Assembly (NCBI RefSeq): GCF_050624435.1
Contig: NC_134537.1
Span: 128,316,086 to 128,380,085 of the forward strand
Length of the DNA stretch: 64,000 nucleotides
Source of the DNA: Tenrec ecaudatus
Taxonomy: Eukaryota; Chordata; Mammalia; Afrosoricida; Tenrecidae
Direction: 5' to 3'
The notes under the pieces were generated by a model. That model was not told the DNA's origin. It did not search any database and was given only the letters and a program-made list of their open reading frames with translations. Positions 43,458 to 54,835 of the stretch are shown one piece after another (the first letter of the stretch is position 1; the number at the start of each line of letters is the position of its first letter). The position numbers were made by a program, and so were the translations under genes.

Positions 43458-44540
43458 GACGATATTTAAAAAACAAACAAAAAATCAGTTTATCCAAGTG
43501 TATCCACAGAACTCATGTGCCTGAGGCAGACGTGGGTTTCAAGCACAAGTCTTTCGGGCCTCAGACGTTTTGACATTGATCTCTGAAATATAATGATCTT
43601 CATACTTTAGCTCATAACTAAAATTAACGTTATGTTAACCCGGGTTTAAAATGCTATACTATTTTTTAAATGCTTCAACTATTCACATTGTAGATGTGGC
43701 TTATTACGAGTCATTTTTTAGATCATGCTCAATGAGATTGAGTGTACTTGTTGTTACACAGGTATTTAATATAATTTTATTTTGTGAAATAAATAAATAA
43801 GACAAAGAGGAACAGAATCTGTTTGTTTACCACTTAAACACCACGCTGATCCCAACCATGGAACCAAATCATCCAACTTCAACTGAGACAAATTATAAGT
43901 TTTTGAATCATTTATGTGGAAAAACATTCACAACTAAACATTAAAAATCAAAGCTAAGAAAGTCATATATTGTCTAACATGCCACTTAGCTCGTGCAGCC
44001 AAGATCTGATTTCAGCATTAGATGTCTACAGGGGAGTGCATTGTTGACCCCCCCATGGTCAGCCTGAGGCAGTTAAGGTCTGGCTAATGCCCAGCTGTGA
44101 AGCAGGTCACTTCATTGAGTTTGCAAAGTTTTTCTTTTCAGGTAAGAGGTCAGATTTGCAACACTGCTTTGTTGTCAATTAGACAGTCATTTGGGGCAAC
44201 AGCAGTTGCCTTTAAAGGGGGAGTACCAGCTTGGCAGTTGAATGCAGATTGGGGACTCCTTTCCCAGGGAGACCTATAGCAACAGCTTTTCCTTAGGACT
44301 GTGTCAGTGCAGTTCCTCAAAGGGGCTGTAGGACCAGGATGTGCCAAAATGATGCCTGACACAGTCACAAAGATTCTATGAGTCCTTACAGATCAGGAGT
44401 TAGCTGCGTGGGCTTTTAAATTTACAAATCCTCTTATATCAGTTTGCAAAAGCCTCCTTTGTGATAGACAGTGACTGCAACGTTAGCATTCCTTGCTGTG
44501 CATGAAGGTTAAATTCCCAAGTGTGATTTTTCTACATGGT
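43458..44540. other. Unique sequence
   Basis: AT-rich to about 43980, then more balanced. No gene or repeat recognised. Confidence 0.35.
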
Positions 44541-44717
44541 AAAAACCCCAAAATCCACTGCCATCATGTCAATGCCTACTTAGCAACGCTGTAAGGACAG
44601 AGTGGAATTGCTCCATAGGGTTTCAGAGATCCTATATCTTTATGGGAACACAAAGTCTCACCTATCTCCTGCAGTTTGAACTTTAGAATCAAAGACCTTG
44701 CAGTTGGCATCACAATG
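44541..44717 (-). repeat. AfroSINE
   Basis: Plus-strand 'ccactgccatcatgtcaatgcctacttagcaacgctgtaaggacagagtggaattgctccatagggtttcagag' is the SINE 3' complement; the head is diverged. Confidence 0.75.
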
Positions 44718-44849
44718 GAAAGCCAACTGTGCTTCTAGGGCACCTGGCAAGTGGTAAAGAAACCCAAGAAATGTAGGTGATCCCCTCTGGAAATCATTGA
44801 AGGCAAGGGATCAGAGGAGACAAAGGACAGTGACTTAGTGCAGGGAAAA

Positions 44850-44943
44850 AATGGTAGTACAGTGGTTACCCATTGAGCTGCTAGCCCCAAACTCCTGTGT
44901 TTGAAACCACCACTACTCTGCAAGAGAAAGCCGAGGCTTCCTC
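44850..44943 (+). repeat. AfroSINE 5' half
   Basis: 'ggtagtacagtggttacccattgagctgctagccccaaactcctgtgtttgaaaccacc' and 'gcaagagaaagccgaggcttcc' are the SINE head and mid-part. The 3' half is missing. Confidence 0.75.
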
Positions 44944-45009
44944 ACCCCCCACTCTCATGACCCAGGCCTGCCTTTCCCTTCAGGCTGGACCCCAGCACGT
45001 GCACAGGTG

Positions 45010-45480
45010 CAGCTAAGAGATTAAAAAAGATAAGAGCTCAGGACACAGGATAAAGATAAGAATCCAGGAACAGAAACAGGAATGGGAGTAGTAATACCAG
45101 AAGGGTAGGAGGAAGATAGGGAAAGGAGGGGGAGGAGGTGGAACCAATTGCAATGATCAACACAACCCCACGCACCCTACCCCCAAACCAGGGCTATGAA
45201 CAACAGAAACCATGGGGGAAGGGAGACGGTCATTGGTGTAAGATATCAAGATAACAATTTATAATGTATCAAAGGGTCAAAAGGATAGAAGGGGGTGGAG
45301 GGAGGGGAAAAAAAAGGAGTTGATACCAAGGGCTCAAATAGAAAGTAAATGTTTAGAAAACAATGATGGAAACATATGTAAGGCTATGCTTGAGACAACT
45401 GATGTATGCTGTAAGAGCTCCGGATAAAAGTGATCTTTTAATTAAAGAAAAAAGGAGACCAATGAAAAAAAAAAAAAGAA
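45010..45480 (+). repeat. L1 3' end with poly(A)
   Basis: 'gaacaacagaaaccatgggggaagggagacggtc', 'aacaatttataatgtatcaaagggtcaaaagg', 'ggagttgataccaagggctcaaatagaaag', 'gtatgctgtaagagctccggataaaagtg' parallel the 24.2-24.6 kb L1 3' end. An A-run at about 45466-45478 closes it. The 5' boundary is uncertain. Confidence 0.7.
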
Positions 45481-45539
45481 ACACAAGACAAGGGAGTTCT
45501 TTGCAATGCTAATGGGCAGGATTAAGGTAGGGTTGGATG

Positions 45540-46029
45540 TAGACCTTAGTAGGCAATGGGAAGTAAGTCACACCCTTTGTCCTTGGATATATAGCCAATA
45601 GAAAGACAAAGACCAACCATCACAAGCATTCTTCTGCAAAGAACAGCCTTCTGAGAGGAGGCTCAGAGAACCCACCAGACCATTGTTTTTCAGATCAAGA
45701 TCTGTTTGAAGTAGTGGATACTGAGACCAGAGGTACCAGAGACGTTGGCATAGAGACCTCAGGACAGAGAAATGGAGCCAAGCTGAGGCCAGGGGTGGAG
45801 GCAAGGACAACATGATACAGAACAGAGGATCATTGCTGAGACTATGACACTGTGAGGCAGAGCAATAAACTGGATTCTAAGACCAAGAAGGCAGAGGCCA
45901 AGGGGCCATGTGGCTCAGAGTCTGAGAACCAGAGAGAGACTTGCTGTGTTGCTGGGGACCATCTTTACTGTTTACTGATCCTGGCTTGTGGTAATCTATT
46001 AATTTCCCTATTCTAAACTAATAAATGTC
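45540..46029 (+). repeat. Unnamed interspersed repeat, copy 2
   Basis: Shares 'ggcagaggccaagg' and 'ctgagaaccag' with the 34.56-34.92 kb segment. It ends near 'ctaataaatgtctatactggtactgag', a possible polyadenylation-like end. After the SINE at 46030-46214 similar purine-rich sequence continues ('gaggctgagatcagaggcactag'), suggesting the SINE inserted into it. Family unknown. Confidence 0.35.
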
Positions 46030-46214
46030 TATACTGGTACTGAGTTGCTTCTGACCCAAAGCACCCCTAAAGGACAGAATGCAACTTCCGCTGTGGGCTT
46101 CCTGGGCTGTAGACATATGGGAGCAGAAAGCTTCCCTTTAGCCTAGAGAGCGACTGTGGTTTCAAACTGCCGACTTTGAGGTTAGCAGTCCAATGGCAAC
46201 CACTATACTGCCGG
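46030..46214 (-). repeat. AfroSINE
   Basis: Plus-strand 'actggtactgagttgcttctgacccaaagcacccctaaaggacagaatgc' and 'gtggtttcaaactgccgactttgaggttagcagtcc' are the SINE complement. Confidence 0.75.
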
Positions 46215-46431
46215 AAGTAGTGGAGGCTGAGATCAGAGGCACTAGATAACAGAGACTGTGGACATCGTGAGACTTTGGGGTCCATGGGACAAAGCAAAGG
46301 GTCCAGGCTGAGTCTAGTTAGTATATCCTAACCAAGATCTACTTCAGGTAGATATGGAAAGTTGAACTCCTAAATGTGCAGAGGGAAACTAATCTAGGGT
46401 ATTTTAACTCAAAGTTTAATGTTTATTCTAA

Positions 46432-46745
46432 TTGTTCTTAGGTACCATAGAGTTGGTTCCGACCCATAGCAACCCTGTGCACTGTCCAGTCTTTCTCCGT
46501 CCTTGCCATGGTTCCTATGCCTGAGGCCCCTGCTGCAGCCATGGCATCAATCCATCTTGTGAAGGGTCTTCTCCTTTTGCGCTGGCCCCTACTTCACCAG
46601 GTACGAGGTCCTTCTTAAGGGACTGGTCTCTCCTGACAATGTGTCCAGAGTGTGGATAGAGAAGTCTTGCCTTTTTACTTCTAAGGAGCGCTCTTGTGTA
46701 TGTCTTCCGAGACCGATCAGTCTCTCCTTGCTGTGTGATTTAAGC
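46432..46745 (-). repeat. RTE LINE 3' end
   Basis: Begins with the tail complement 'ttcttaggtaccatagagttggttccgacccatagcaaccctgtgcac', then 'catcaatccatcttgtgaagggtcttctccttttgcgctggcccc' and 'gggactggtctctcctgacaatgtgtcc'. Confidence 0.85.
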
Positions 46746-46770
46746 TTATGGACTCATTTGATTTCCACGA

Positions 46771-46978
46771 AGGAGCCCTGGCGGCATAGGGAGTTGTGAT
46801 AAGATGGGCTGTGAGCCACAGTCTTAGTTGTTGGAACCCCTCAGCTGCTTCTGATGAAAAAGATGAGGCTTTCGACTTCTGTACGTGTCTACCATTTGAA
46901 AACCCAAAGGGGTAGCTCTGCTCTTTCCTGTAGGGCAGCCATGAGTTAGAATCAACTTAAGGGCAGTAGATTTTGTTG
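46771..46978 (+). repeat. AfroSINE, full length
   Basis: 'aggagccctggcggcatagg', 'gatgaaaaagatgaggctttcgacttc', 'aacccaaaggggtagctctgctctttcctgtagggcagccatgagttagaatcaacttaagggcag' identify it. Confidence 0.85.
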
Positions 46979-47004
46979 GGAGGGGTACATTTGCAAGATC
47001 AATA

Positions 47005-47308
47005 GTAAATTAGGAAGACTGAAGAATTGATATGTTTGGATTGGGGGATGGTGAAGAACCTTGACAATACCATAGACTGCCAGAAGAAAGAACAGATCTC
47101 TTCAGACAAGTCATCAAGAAAGACCAGTGCATGGAGGAGATAAGACTTGTTATCATGAGAAGTATTCTCATTGTGATATACGGACACAGTGATTCCAACG
47201 CTGGACACAAACATGGCAATATGAGAATGGCAGGGCTGGAAAGTGCTTTGCTCTGCTGTTCATGGGGTCACGATGAGTGGGAGCCAGCATCATAGCATGG
47301 AGCAACAA
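47005..47308 (+). repeat. RTE LINE 3' end with internal deletion
   Basis: 'accatagactgccagaagaaagaacagatctcttc' and 'catggggtcacgatgagtgggagccagcatcatagcatggagcaacaac' match the RTE C-terminal region and tail; the middle is shortened. Confidence 0.75.
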
Positions 47309-47491
47309 CAAAACTTTCTTAAGGATACAATTAATTCACTGGGAACAGTGAGATGACACATGTAGACATTCATGCATTCAGTCACTTAACATTGATTAAC
47401 TGGGTCTTCAATTAGGCAGCAGAGATTTAAAAAAAAAAACGTAGTCTATAACTTCCTTGATTCCAGAAATTAAAACACATGGATATGCTTT

Positions 47492-48051
47492 GGAAATGTG
47501 GTAGTTACATAATCTGGTGTCAATTTGAGGTTTAAGAGTGAAGGGGAAGAATCTAGTCTGTTAGTCAGGTGATAGCCAATGAGGCCTCTGTGTGGGCATG
47601 ACCTTCTCCTGAGGATTCTGGGAACTCCTGTCTTCCTCCTGGCAGGCAGGAGACACTCTCTCGGCTCACTCCCTGAGAGACTCTCTACTGACCCCGCACA
47701 TGAATCTATGCTGATGGCAGCGGGAGCCCAGGACCTGGAGAAGCCACGTGGAGACCCCTGCCAGTGCTGAGATGCTTATAGTCCACTAGATCCACAAGAT
47801 TTCCTACCCACAGGCCTGTGACCTTCCTGCATTCAGTGTCATTGCATGTGTTCCGTTACTCTGAAGAGGACTTTATAGATTGGTATCGGACATATGGGCT
47901 AATGTCAGACTTATGGACTTGATTGGACTAGGCTGGGTTGTTTTCTCAATTTTCTCAATATTCGCATGTTCTTGTATATAAAGTTCTTTCTTATACACAG
48001 ATGAGTGCTTATGAATTTGTTTCTCTACTCTACCCAGACTAACACAGGAAA
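47492..48051 (+). mobile_element. Solo ERVL-like LTR with 5-bp TSD
   Basis: The LTR spans 47497-48046 (550 bp), beginning TGTGGTAGTTAC and ending CCAGACTAACACA, the start and end style of ERVL/MaLR-type LTRs. A perfect 5-bp duplication 'ggaaa' flanks it (47492-47496 and 48047-48051), the class III length. A TATA-like 'tatataaag' sits at about 47976-47984. No internal retroviral sequence is present. ORFs at 47579-47770 and 47873-48100 fall in the LTR and are not supported as genes. Confidence 0.85.
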
Positions 48052-48861
48052 TAATCTGTGATGAATAATGAGAGTGTAATAAAAATATATAGAATCCCAT
48101 AGGAGAAACAACCCCTCAGCTCCTGTGAGGATAACAGAAGGACCGGTCAGTGGGCCTGAAGAAGAGAACAGAGGAGCGTGAAAGATGGACTGGAAAGGGA
48201 GGAAAGGGCTGAGATAAAGTCATCGTGGCCATATCCCATGGGTTTCACAACGAACTTGAAGAAAGAGATTCATCTGGTAATTAAGCTTACGGCTAGGCCA
48301 GGCTTAGTTTTTAGCATATTGGCAATAAGCAGTCATGTCAAGTCTGTGATCAAGTGGATGACATGTGGAGAATTGTGATGGGGGAGACGGTTATAGAAAA
48401 GAGTGACTTCTTAGGTGGTAGATTTTGAAAGGAAGCACAAGGCAGAGGGGAGAGTAAGAGTCACTGCTTGACTGAGTCTGATGAAAGTTTGCAGTCTAAA
48501 CTTGGGAACTCTTGGCAGGAATTGTAAGGCAGGCAGAAATAACACCACTCAATATGACAATCTAGGGAGCGAACAAAACAAAACAAAACTGCGACTATCA
48601 ATTAAATAACAGCAAATCACCCAAGTGAAAGAGTAAATCAGCCTAGAATATGCTATGTTAATGTAGCATTCATTCAGCTACTAAAAGAACACAGTCTGTC
48701 TCTCAACTGGGATCTGTCTGAGAGTCCCACAGTCAGCTGGTGCCCTTTGAAGCCGCTCTAGTGTGAGCCAATGCAATATGCTCAGCCGCAGGGAAGTAGG
48801 TGTCTTATCCAAGGATTCCCTTTAAGAGGAGCTATTAACCTCTAGAGGCAGAAAGTCTATA
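48052..48861. other. Unique sequence
   Basis: No gene or repeat recognised. Confidence 0.35.
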
Positions 48862-49099
48862 CCTTAGGTCAGGGGTCCTCAAACTTTTTAAACAGGGGGT
48901 CAGTTTACTGTCCCCCAGACCCATTGGAGGGCTGGACTATAGTTTAAAAAAAGATATGAACAAATTCCTAAGCATACTGCATGTATCTTACTTTGAAGTA
49001 AAAAACCAAATGGGGCAAAAACACCTGGCAGGCCAGATAAATATCCTCGGCGGGCCACATGTAGCCCCCGGGCCATAGTTTGAGGACACCTACTTGGGT
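48862..49099 (+). mobile_element. Non-autonomous hAT transposon, second family (not SPIN)
   Basis: Terminal inverted repeats CAGGGGTCCTCAAACT at 48870 and AGTTTGAGGACACCT ending at about 49091 are nearly complementary. Inside are 'ggagggctggactatagttta' and 'gggccacatgtagcccccgggccatagtttgagg', typical of a deletion-derived hAT. Imperfect 8-bp flanks 'ccttaggt'/'acttgggt' (6 of 8) may be the target duplication, with end position uncertain by one base. About 220 bp, no transposase. Confidence 0.8.
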
Positions 49100-50789
49100 T
49101 TTATCCTGTGCTTTATGGGATATATGGCAAGCAGCCTTAGCTTCTCTCGCCTAGAGGCCAATGAGCAGCGCCCTGGGCATAATGACCAAACATTTGGATG
49201 GTCCCCAATATCCACCGGGGCCATAAACCCGCCTTTAGTTGAGAACATCTAGTCTCATTCATTGTGACAAGAGAGAAAGAATTCTTCACAACCCACATGC
49301 ATATTGGACTCAATCGAATTCAACAAGTTGTATGGGGGTGTGGTAAGGTGGGGGGTGTGATAAGGTGGAGGGTGTGATAAGGTGGGGGCATGCGGTAAGG
49401 TGGGGTGTGTGTGCAGGCATTATGCATTGAGAGATCATTCTTGGCTCTCATGAAGAATCCAGTCCAATATTATAAATGTCTACTGATATCTTAGGTTTTC
49501 CTCCTTGGGTAAGTTTACATATAACTGAACAAGTCATGTTAAAAATAAATAAACTACTTATTTATAGTAAATTAAATTTATTAAAGTAAATTTGAAAACT
49601 TCAGATTTATATCAGATACCTCTCTTTACACAAATTTATAAAGTCTCATCTGGAAAGAGAGTAAGGTGTGACTTGTGAATATCAAACATTTAGAAATCCT
49701 TTTTGAAAGTTCCACATGAAAAAGATTCATACGATAGATTATTACCTGCCTGATACGGAAGCAGAATCCATGCCTCCGGAGCTGCTTCTCTATCTGAATG
49801 GGACAGATTGGTGCAGTGTTCTGATAGTCCCATTAATCTTACAACAACGAAGCCTGGAAGGTCCTAGAAAATTCCCAGGAGAGGAATTTGTGTTGCTCTC
49901 GGCTGACCTTGTGACACTTCCAGCCCCACTGGAGAGTCCCCGTGGCCAAGGCCAGCCTAACACTGACCGATGCTTTCAGGAGTGAAGTTGATTTGTTAAA
50001 CGCCCTGGAGAATGTATTACAATTCCAAGAAAATGACCATGAATTCTGTATGCCGACAGTAAACCATGGTTACGAGGGAAGTGAAGAGAGCCTTAAGCGG
50101 CCTTAATAGCTTTATCATATTTGGAGTACTAAAAGGGAATGATTTTTTTTACCCTTCTCACCAGCACATTAAAAAAAGACAAATTAAAGGATGGCCATCG
50201 ATTCACAAACTTAGAGATTCGCCCAAAGGTATGCCTGCTGCTCATTGCACTTGGCTTGTTAACCTTCACGCAATAAGCACTAACCAGGGGCAGTCACGGT
50301 TACTTCAGCAGTAGAAAGTTCATCCACGTGTGCTTTCAGTTACCACTCGGAGGCCATTGGACAGGTGTGTTACCTTAATCTTGAGCAGCCTTCACAGGGA
50401 CTTCTCGACAGGATGGATTCGGAAGAAAAGCACAGCAATCTAAGAAATTAACCAAGGGCTCTCCTATCAATCCCAGTGACACAATATACCCTGCTCGTGG
50501 GCATGGCTCAGAGCTAGGCAACCTTTTTAACCGGTTGTACAGGAAATTGCCATCTGATTCCCTAAAATATAGTTGGTAAAATCCCAATAATTCAAAGAGA
50601 ATAAATTTTGTTCCCAAAATGTAGCAGGGCATCCCACAAATGAAATGCAATATTTAGTGAAAGTAAGCAAATCTGAAACTGAGCATTCTAACCACAATCC
50701 TTGCTTTTAAAACTAGTAGTTCCTGTGTCTCGTGAATCCCCTCTCACATGCTTGCCGCTGATTGTGGCTCAGTTCATTCTACGCTCACC
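49100..50789. other. Unique sequence with a minisatellite
   Basis: Apart from the short GGTGTG minisatellite, no repeat is identified. ORFs at 49716-49985 and 50375-50650 (89-91 codons) resemble no known protein. Confidence 0.3.
49325..49412. repeat. G-rich minisatellite
   Basis: Imperfect units of about 18 bp built on 'gtgtgataaggtgg' repeat four to five times. One strand is G-rich. Confidence 0.85.
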
Positions 50790-50900
50790 TCATCATTATT
50801 GTTGCTAACAATACTGAGCATCAACTGAGAACCTACCATGTAAATAAGAGAAAAGCCGACTCCAGTCCTGCCCTTGGGGTTACAGACTTCATTCTGTACT
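50790..50900 (+). repeat. MIR-like SINE fragment
   Basis: 'actgagcatcaactgagaacctaccatgtaaataag' and 'ctccagtcctgcccttggggttacag' follow MIR core order. Weak. Confidence 0.4.
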
Positions 50901-52737
50901 GAAATAAAATTTACATTATACAAGAGAAGAGTCAGTAAAAGGGATTTTTAATGTCTAAGGAGAATGTGCATCATGATGCAGGTTTTGCTGGCTCTAAATT
51001 TAATTTAAATTTAACTTATAGTTGTGCATATAAGCTCTCTAGTGTTATGCTTTTCAGCATGGTTTTATGGGGAAATTGTTTGTTTCTGGTGATGGAAACA
51101 AAAACCTTTCATAATTCAATTGTGAATTATCTAAGCTCAAAACTATGCATAAGTGATTTATGTGAAACACACTAAAATGTGACTCTGATAAAATAATAGC
51201 TTTGTTATAAAAAACAACAACAACCTCTAAGCACAAACAGATATATAAACATAAAAAGAGATTGTATTCACAGAGAAAACACATTGCTCTAATTTCCCCC
51301 CCAGATGATGCATGCCAAACATGTCAATCTCTAGGAGTTGTCTTTAAGTACTGTGACTTTCGATTTTTCCTCCCTTATAGTTATGCAACTTGATCCTCAC
51401 TCTACATTTTTATAGTCCAAAAATTTCCCCTCACTTGAGGAATAAATATCTGCAAAGTGTTTTTAAGTATTTTTTCTTTTCTTTCCCTGTTTGAAGTTAA
51501 AACTATTTAAAATCTATTTGAGTTCATTGAAAATAAAATCACTCTAAATTATTAATTTTATTTGATTATCTCAAAGATTGTTATTTAATATAAATACAAG
51601 CCAGAGGGAAATAAAATGTATCAAAATATTATAGCATCAAATATGCAATTTTAGGAGGGTTTCTTTATTAAAATCACCAATTATTATTTCACATAAAATT
51701 TAATTGAGGTCATTACCTCCTGGCAAGCTATTTCAAAATTCCTTCTTATAATAAGATTTGTTACTGTAGGATTTTCCACATCAATGCTTCTTTCACATCT
51801 ATTCTATTTATGTATTTAAAAAGATAATAGATATCACCTGTAATTTGGTTGAATTAATAATCGAGTTTTATGTTCAAATATCTGCTTACAAAATGTAGTC
51901 TTGCCCCTTTCGTGCTGTTAATGAAGCCAGCCACCATAGAAACTGCTGGACAACTGCAAGTCACCTGATAGTGACTCCCGGCAAGTCCGATCATCTATGC
52001 ACGCTGAACATTGTACCCTATGTGTCATGCCTCATTCCGTGTGGAAATACATGGACAAGCCTTTCTGGTCCAGTCATTTCATTGCAGAGGACTACTTGTC
52101 TGCCAAGCTCTTTGGTTTCCCGTGACCTTGATCATCTGTTATTAAGTTTATTTCTCTTTTAATATGAGTCACTTTATGGTCCACGGTGACAATAACCTGC
52201 CATGCTGGGATTATATGGCAATTTGAATTGACAGCAGTCTAGTTAAATTGGTATCAGGAGGTCAATTACCAAATTTCTTCATTTTCTTTTCTATAAACAT
52301 TGATTATCTGCATGCCATTTAATGTACTCTGAACCAAGTATTAAGCAATGAATACAATTTACTCTCCACTCTCGAAGAACTAAGAGTCCATTTAAAATAC
52401 AGAAGAGTTGTCATCTAAACAATCATGTTAACATGTTAATATTTTTGTGAAAGATTAAAGTACATGGAGATAAACAAGGACTGCCAATTAACACGGCCCA
52501 GGAACATGAAAAATAAAAATTTAAGAGAAATGTCATCATTTAAAAAGTTTCAAATAATAGGAAAAGTGTATATATTTCTTTTTTCACCTGTTTAAGGGTA
52601 CCAAAGGAGACCCCAAGTCTCAAATATCATTTAAGGATATTCATTAAATCATAAACAAGAGACAGGGGAACCTACTAGCATGAAGTCATAATGGCAGCCA
52701 GGAGCTTACAGAGAGGTAGAGACTTGAAAAAGGACCG
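50901..52737. other. AT-rich unique sequence
   Basis: No gene, RNA or confident repeat. Several long AT-rich runs between 51400 and 51850. A weak MIR/L3-like piece may lie around 52320-52410. Confidence 0.3.
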
Positions 52738-52938
52738 AAACCAAACCCACTGGCAGATTCCAATTCATAGTGATCCTACAAGACAGGGTAGAACTGCCCC
52801 TGTAGGTTTCCCAGACTGTAACTCTTTACTGGAGTAGAAAGCCTCATTTTTTTCTCTGGCAGATTTGGTTATTGGATCCAGTCATTGACCTTATGGGTTA
52901 GTGACCCAAAATGTAACCATTAAAGCCCCAGGGCTCCT
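52738..52938 (-). repeat. AfroSINE, full length
   Basis: Plus-strand 'aaccaaacccactggcagattccaattcatagtgatcctac', 'ggtagaactgcccctgtaggtttcccagactgtaactctttactggagtagaaagcc' through 'aagccccagggctcc' is the complete complement. Confidence 0.85.
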
Positions 52939-53699
52939 TTATAAAGGACACATGATGGCAAAAGAAACTATCACAGAAGCATGACTGGCGGCAGATCAAT
53001 ATATCACCGTTATAGATAGGTACGACTACAGAAGCAGCCGCGTACAGAAGAGCTTGTGAGATTGGCCTAGAGCCTTCAGACTAGGCAGGCAGCACAGGAC
53101 TAATTGCTCTTGGGCCCCAGTCCAGAGATCTCCATCAAGGACACACCTAGGCAAGCCCCCAAAGGAGGCCGCTCCTCCTGGGGCAGATGAAGGTGGAGGT
53201 GAGGGTACAAGTGAGGTTTGGGAGGTCGGGACTGATGCATTTTGCCTGAGGGTAAGACTCTTAACACCAGGAAGTGTTCAATGGAGGATTCATCCACGTA
53301 GCGACTCTGCAAATGGATTTGGGGTTTTTCACTGCTCACCTTCTGTGCAAGATGTGCTCAGACTTTAAACTCTAGCACACACTTAAGTGTTTATGTTTAA
53401 AATACTAATAGTAATGTGAAGTTTGGTAAAATGCTCATATCTATTTAAAAATGACAAATGTACGCTCATGACAGAAAATCCTCCTCTTAAAAGAGAAAAT
53501 ACCAGCATGAGTATTAAGCAGGAGCCCACTGCATTCTTGAATTGGAGGTGTGCAGCAATTCCGAACTATTTCCCAAACGGTTTGACTTCTGACTTCTTTA
53601 TTTCCCGTTATCTTTCATCTTGGTTTGCCTTGCTCCGTATGAGAATTGCCTCGACCTGGTCACTGGATACACGTCAGTTCCTAGTCAAAGGTGAACACT
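52939..53699. other. Unique sequence
   Basis: Some CpG retention around 52985-53045. No recognised feature. Confidence 0.35.
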
Positions 53700-53832
53700 T
53701 GGAACCCCAGCCGCACTGTGGGAGACAGAGGAGCGTCCCTGCTCCCTAAGGACGTGCAGGCTTAGAGACCTACAGGGGCAGCTCTGTTGAGGGTTGCTAA
53801 AACTCCGAAAGGACTTGATGGACGTAAGGGCT
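53700..53832 (+). repeat. AfroSINE, diverged
   Basis: 'ccgcactgtgggagacagaggagcgtccctgctccctaaggac' and 'tacaggggcagctctgttgagggttgc' match the body. The head is lost. Confidence 0.6.
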
Positions 53833-53996
53833 TGAATCACAGAATGAAACCATGGCAGTGAGTACTTCAATACATAAATGGCATTCGGCAGTGTTACGAA
53901 AATTCCATGCATACCTAATGAGATTTAGAGCTCAACTTCACATGCTGCCAGGAAGTAACAACTTCTATGATCTGAAAGCTCATCTTGATCATATGA

Positions 53997-54209
53997 CTCT
54001 AGAGCAGTGGTTCTCAACCTGTGGGCCGCGACCCCTTTGGGGATAGAATGACCCTTTCACAGGGGTTACCTAATTCACAACAGTAGCAACATTCCAGTTA
54101 TGAAGTAGCAACTAAGATAATTGTATGGTTGGGGGGTGGGTCACCACCACATGAGGAACTGTGCGAAAGCATCCCGGCATTAGGAAGGATCAGAACCGCT
54201 GCTCTAGAG
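53997..54209 (+). mobile_element. Non-autonomous hAT transposon, SPIN family
   Basis: The element at 54005-54201 (197 bp) begins CAGTGGTTCTCAACC and ends CAGAACCGCTG. It is flanked by a perfect 8-bp duplication 'ctctagag' (53997-54004 and 54202-54209), itself a palindrome. Internal 'ggccgcgacccctttgggg', 'gaccctttcacaggggttacc', 'cagtagcaacattccagttatgaagtagcaac' and 'catgaggaactgtgcgaaag' match SPIN and the 35.4-kb copy. No transposase. Confidence 0.9.
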
Positions 54210-54499
54210 TCTAGACTATTTTATCAGACTTATGGGTAAGAATACATAGACCCTGTTGGTTTTGTAAAATGACAAAACACAGGTGAAATAGCTATTTGCA
54301 ATTGTTTGAGGTTGATGTACTAAATAAAAGCCCGTTAAAAGGGATTCTGATGTGAAGTCCTAGGGAAGCATGTTTAATGTCATGATTGCTTTGTGGGTAC
54401 AAGGCAGGATCCATAATCTGCTGTTCTTAGCTAATCAAGATACAGGAGAGAAAATGTTATTGCAATATAGTTTCACCCTATCAACCAAACATTACAGTT

Positions 54500-54835
54500 C
54501 TTTCTTTGCTATGTTTGTATTGTGATTTGAGTGAACGTTCACAGAGAAAATTGGTTTTCAACTAGTAAACCACAATTGATTTTGCTTTGTGACATTTACT
54601 GAAAGCCCACAATGTGAGCACTTTGCTCACTTCCTTCCTGTGTTTAGCATTTCCATTCTTCCTATCCTATTGCTTCCTGCCTTCTGGACTTTATCGTTGG
54701 ACAAATGCTATTCCTTTGATCTTCTGAAGTGGATTGTTCTAAAGAGCGTGGACGTCCCTGGTGCTACTGTTCATCTTATAGACCAGTCCATTGCTCGATT
54801 CCATTTCACCAGGGAGGTGAGCTCAGTTCCGCTCT
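54500..54835 (-). repeat. L1 3' UTR, older afrotherian type
   Basis: 'tattgtgatttgagtgaacgttcacagagaaaattggttttcaac', 'ttttgctttgtgacatttactg' and 'ctattgcttcctgccttctggacttt' match the 27.96-28.27 kb copy and the elephant-type L1 3' UTR complement as I recall it. Confidence 0.6.

Noticed and set aside
42976..43497. Longest ORF in the window (173 codons, minus strand)
   Set aside because: It lies antisense across a GC-rich ERV LTR, where few stops are expected, and resembles no known protein.
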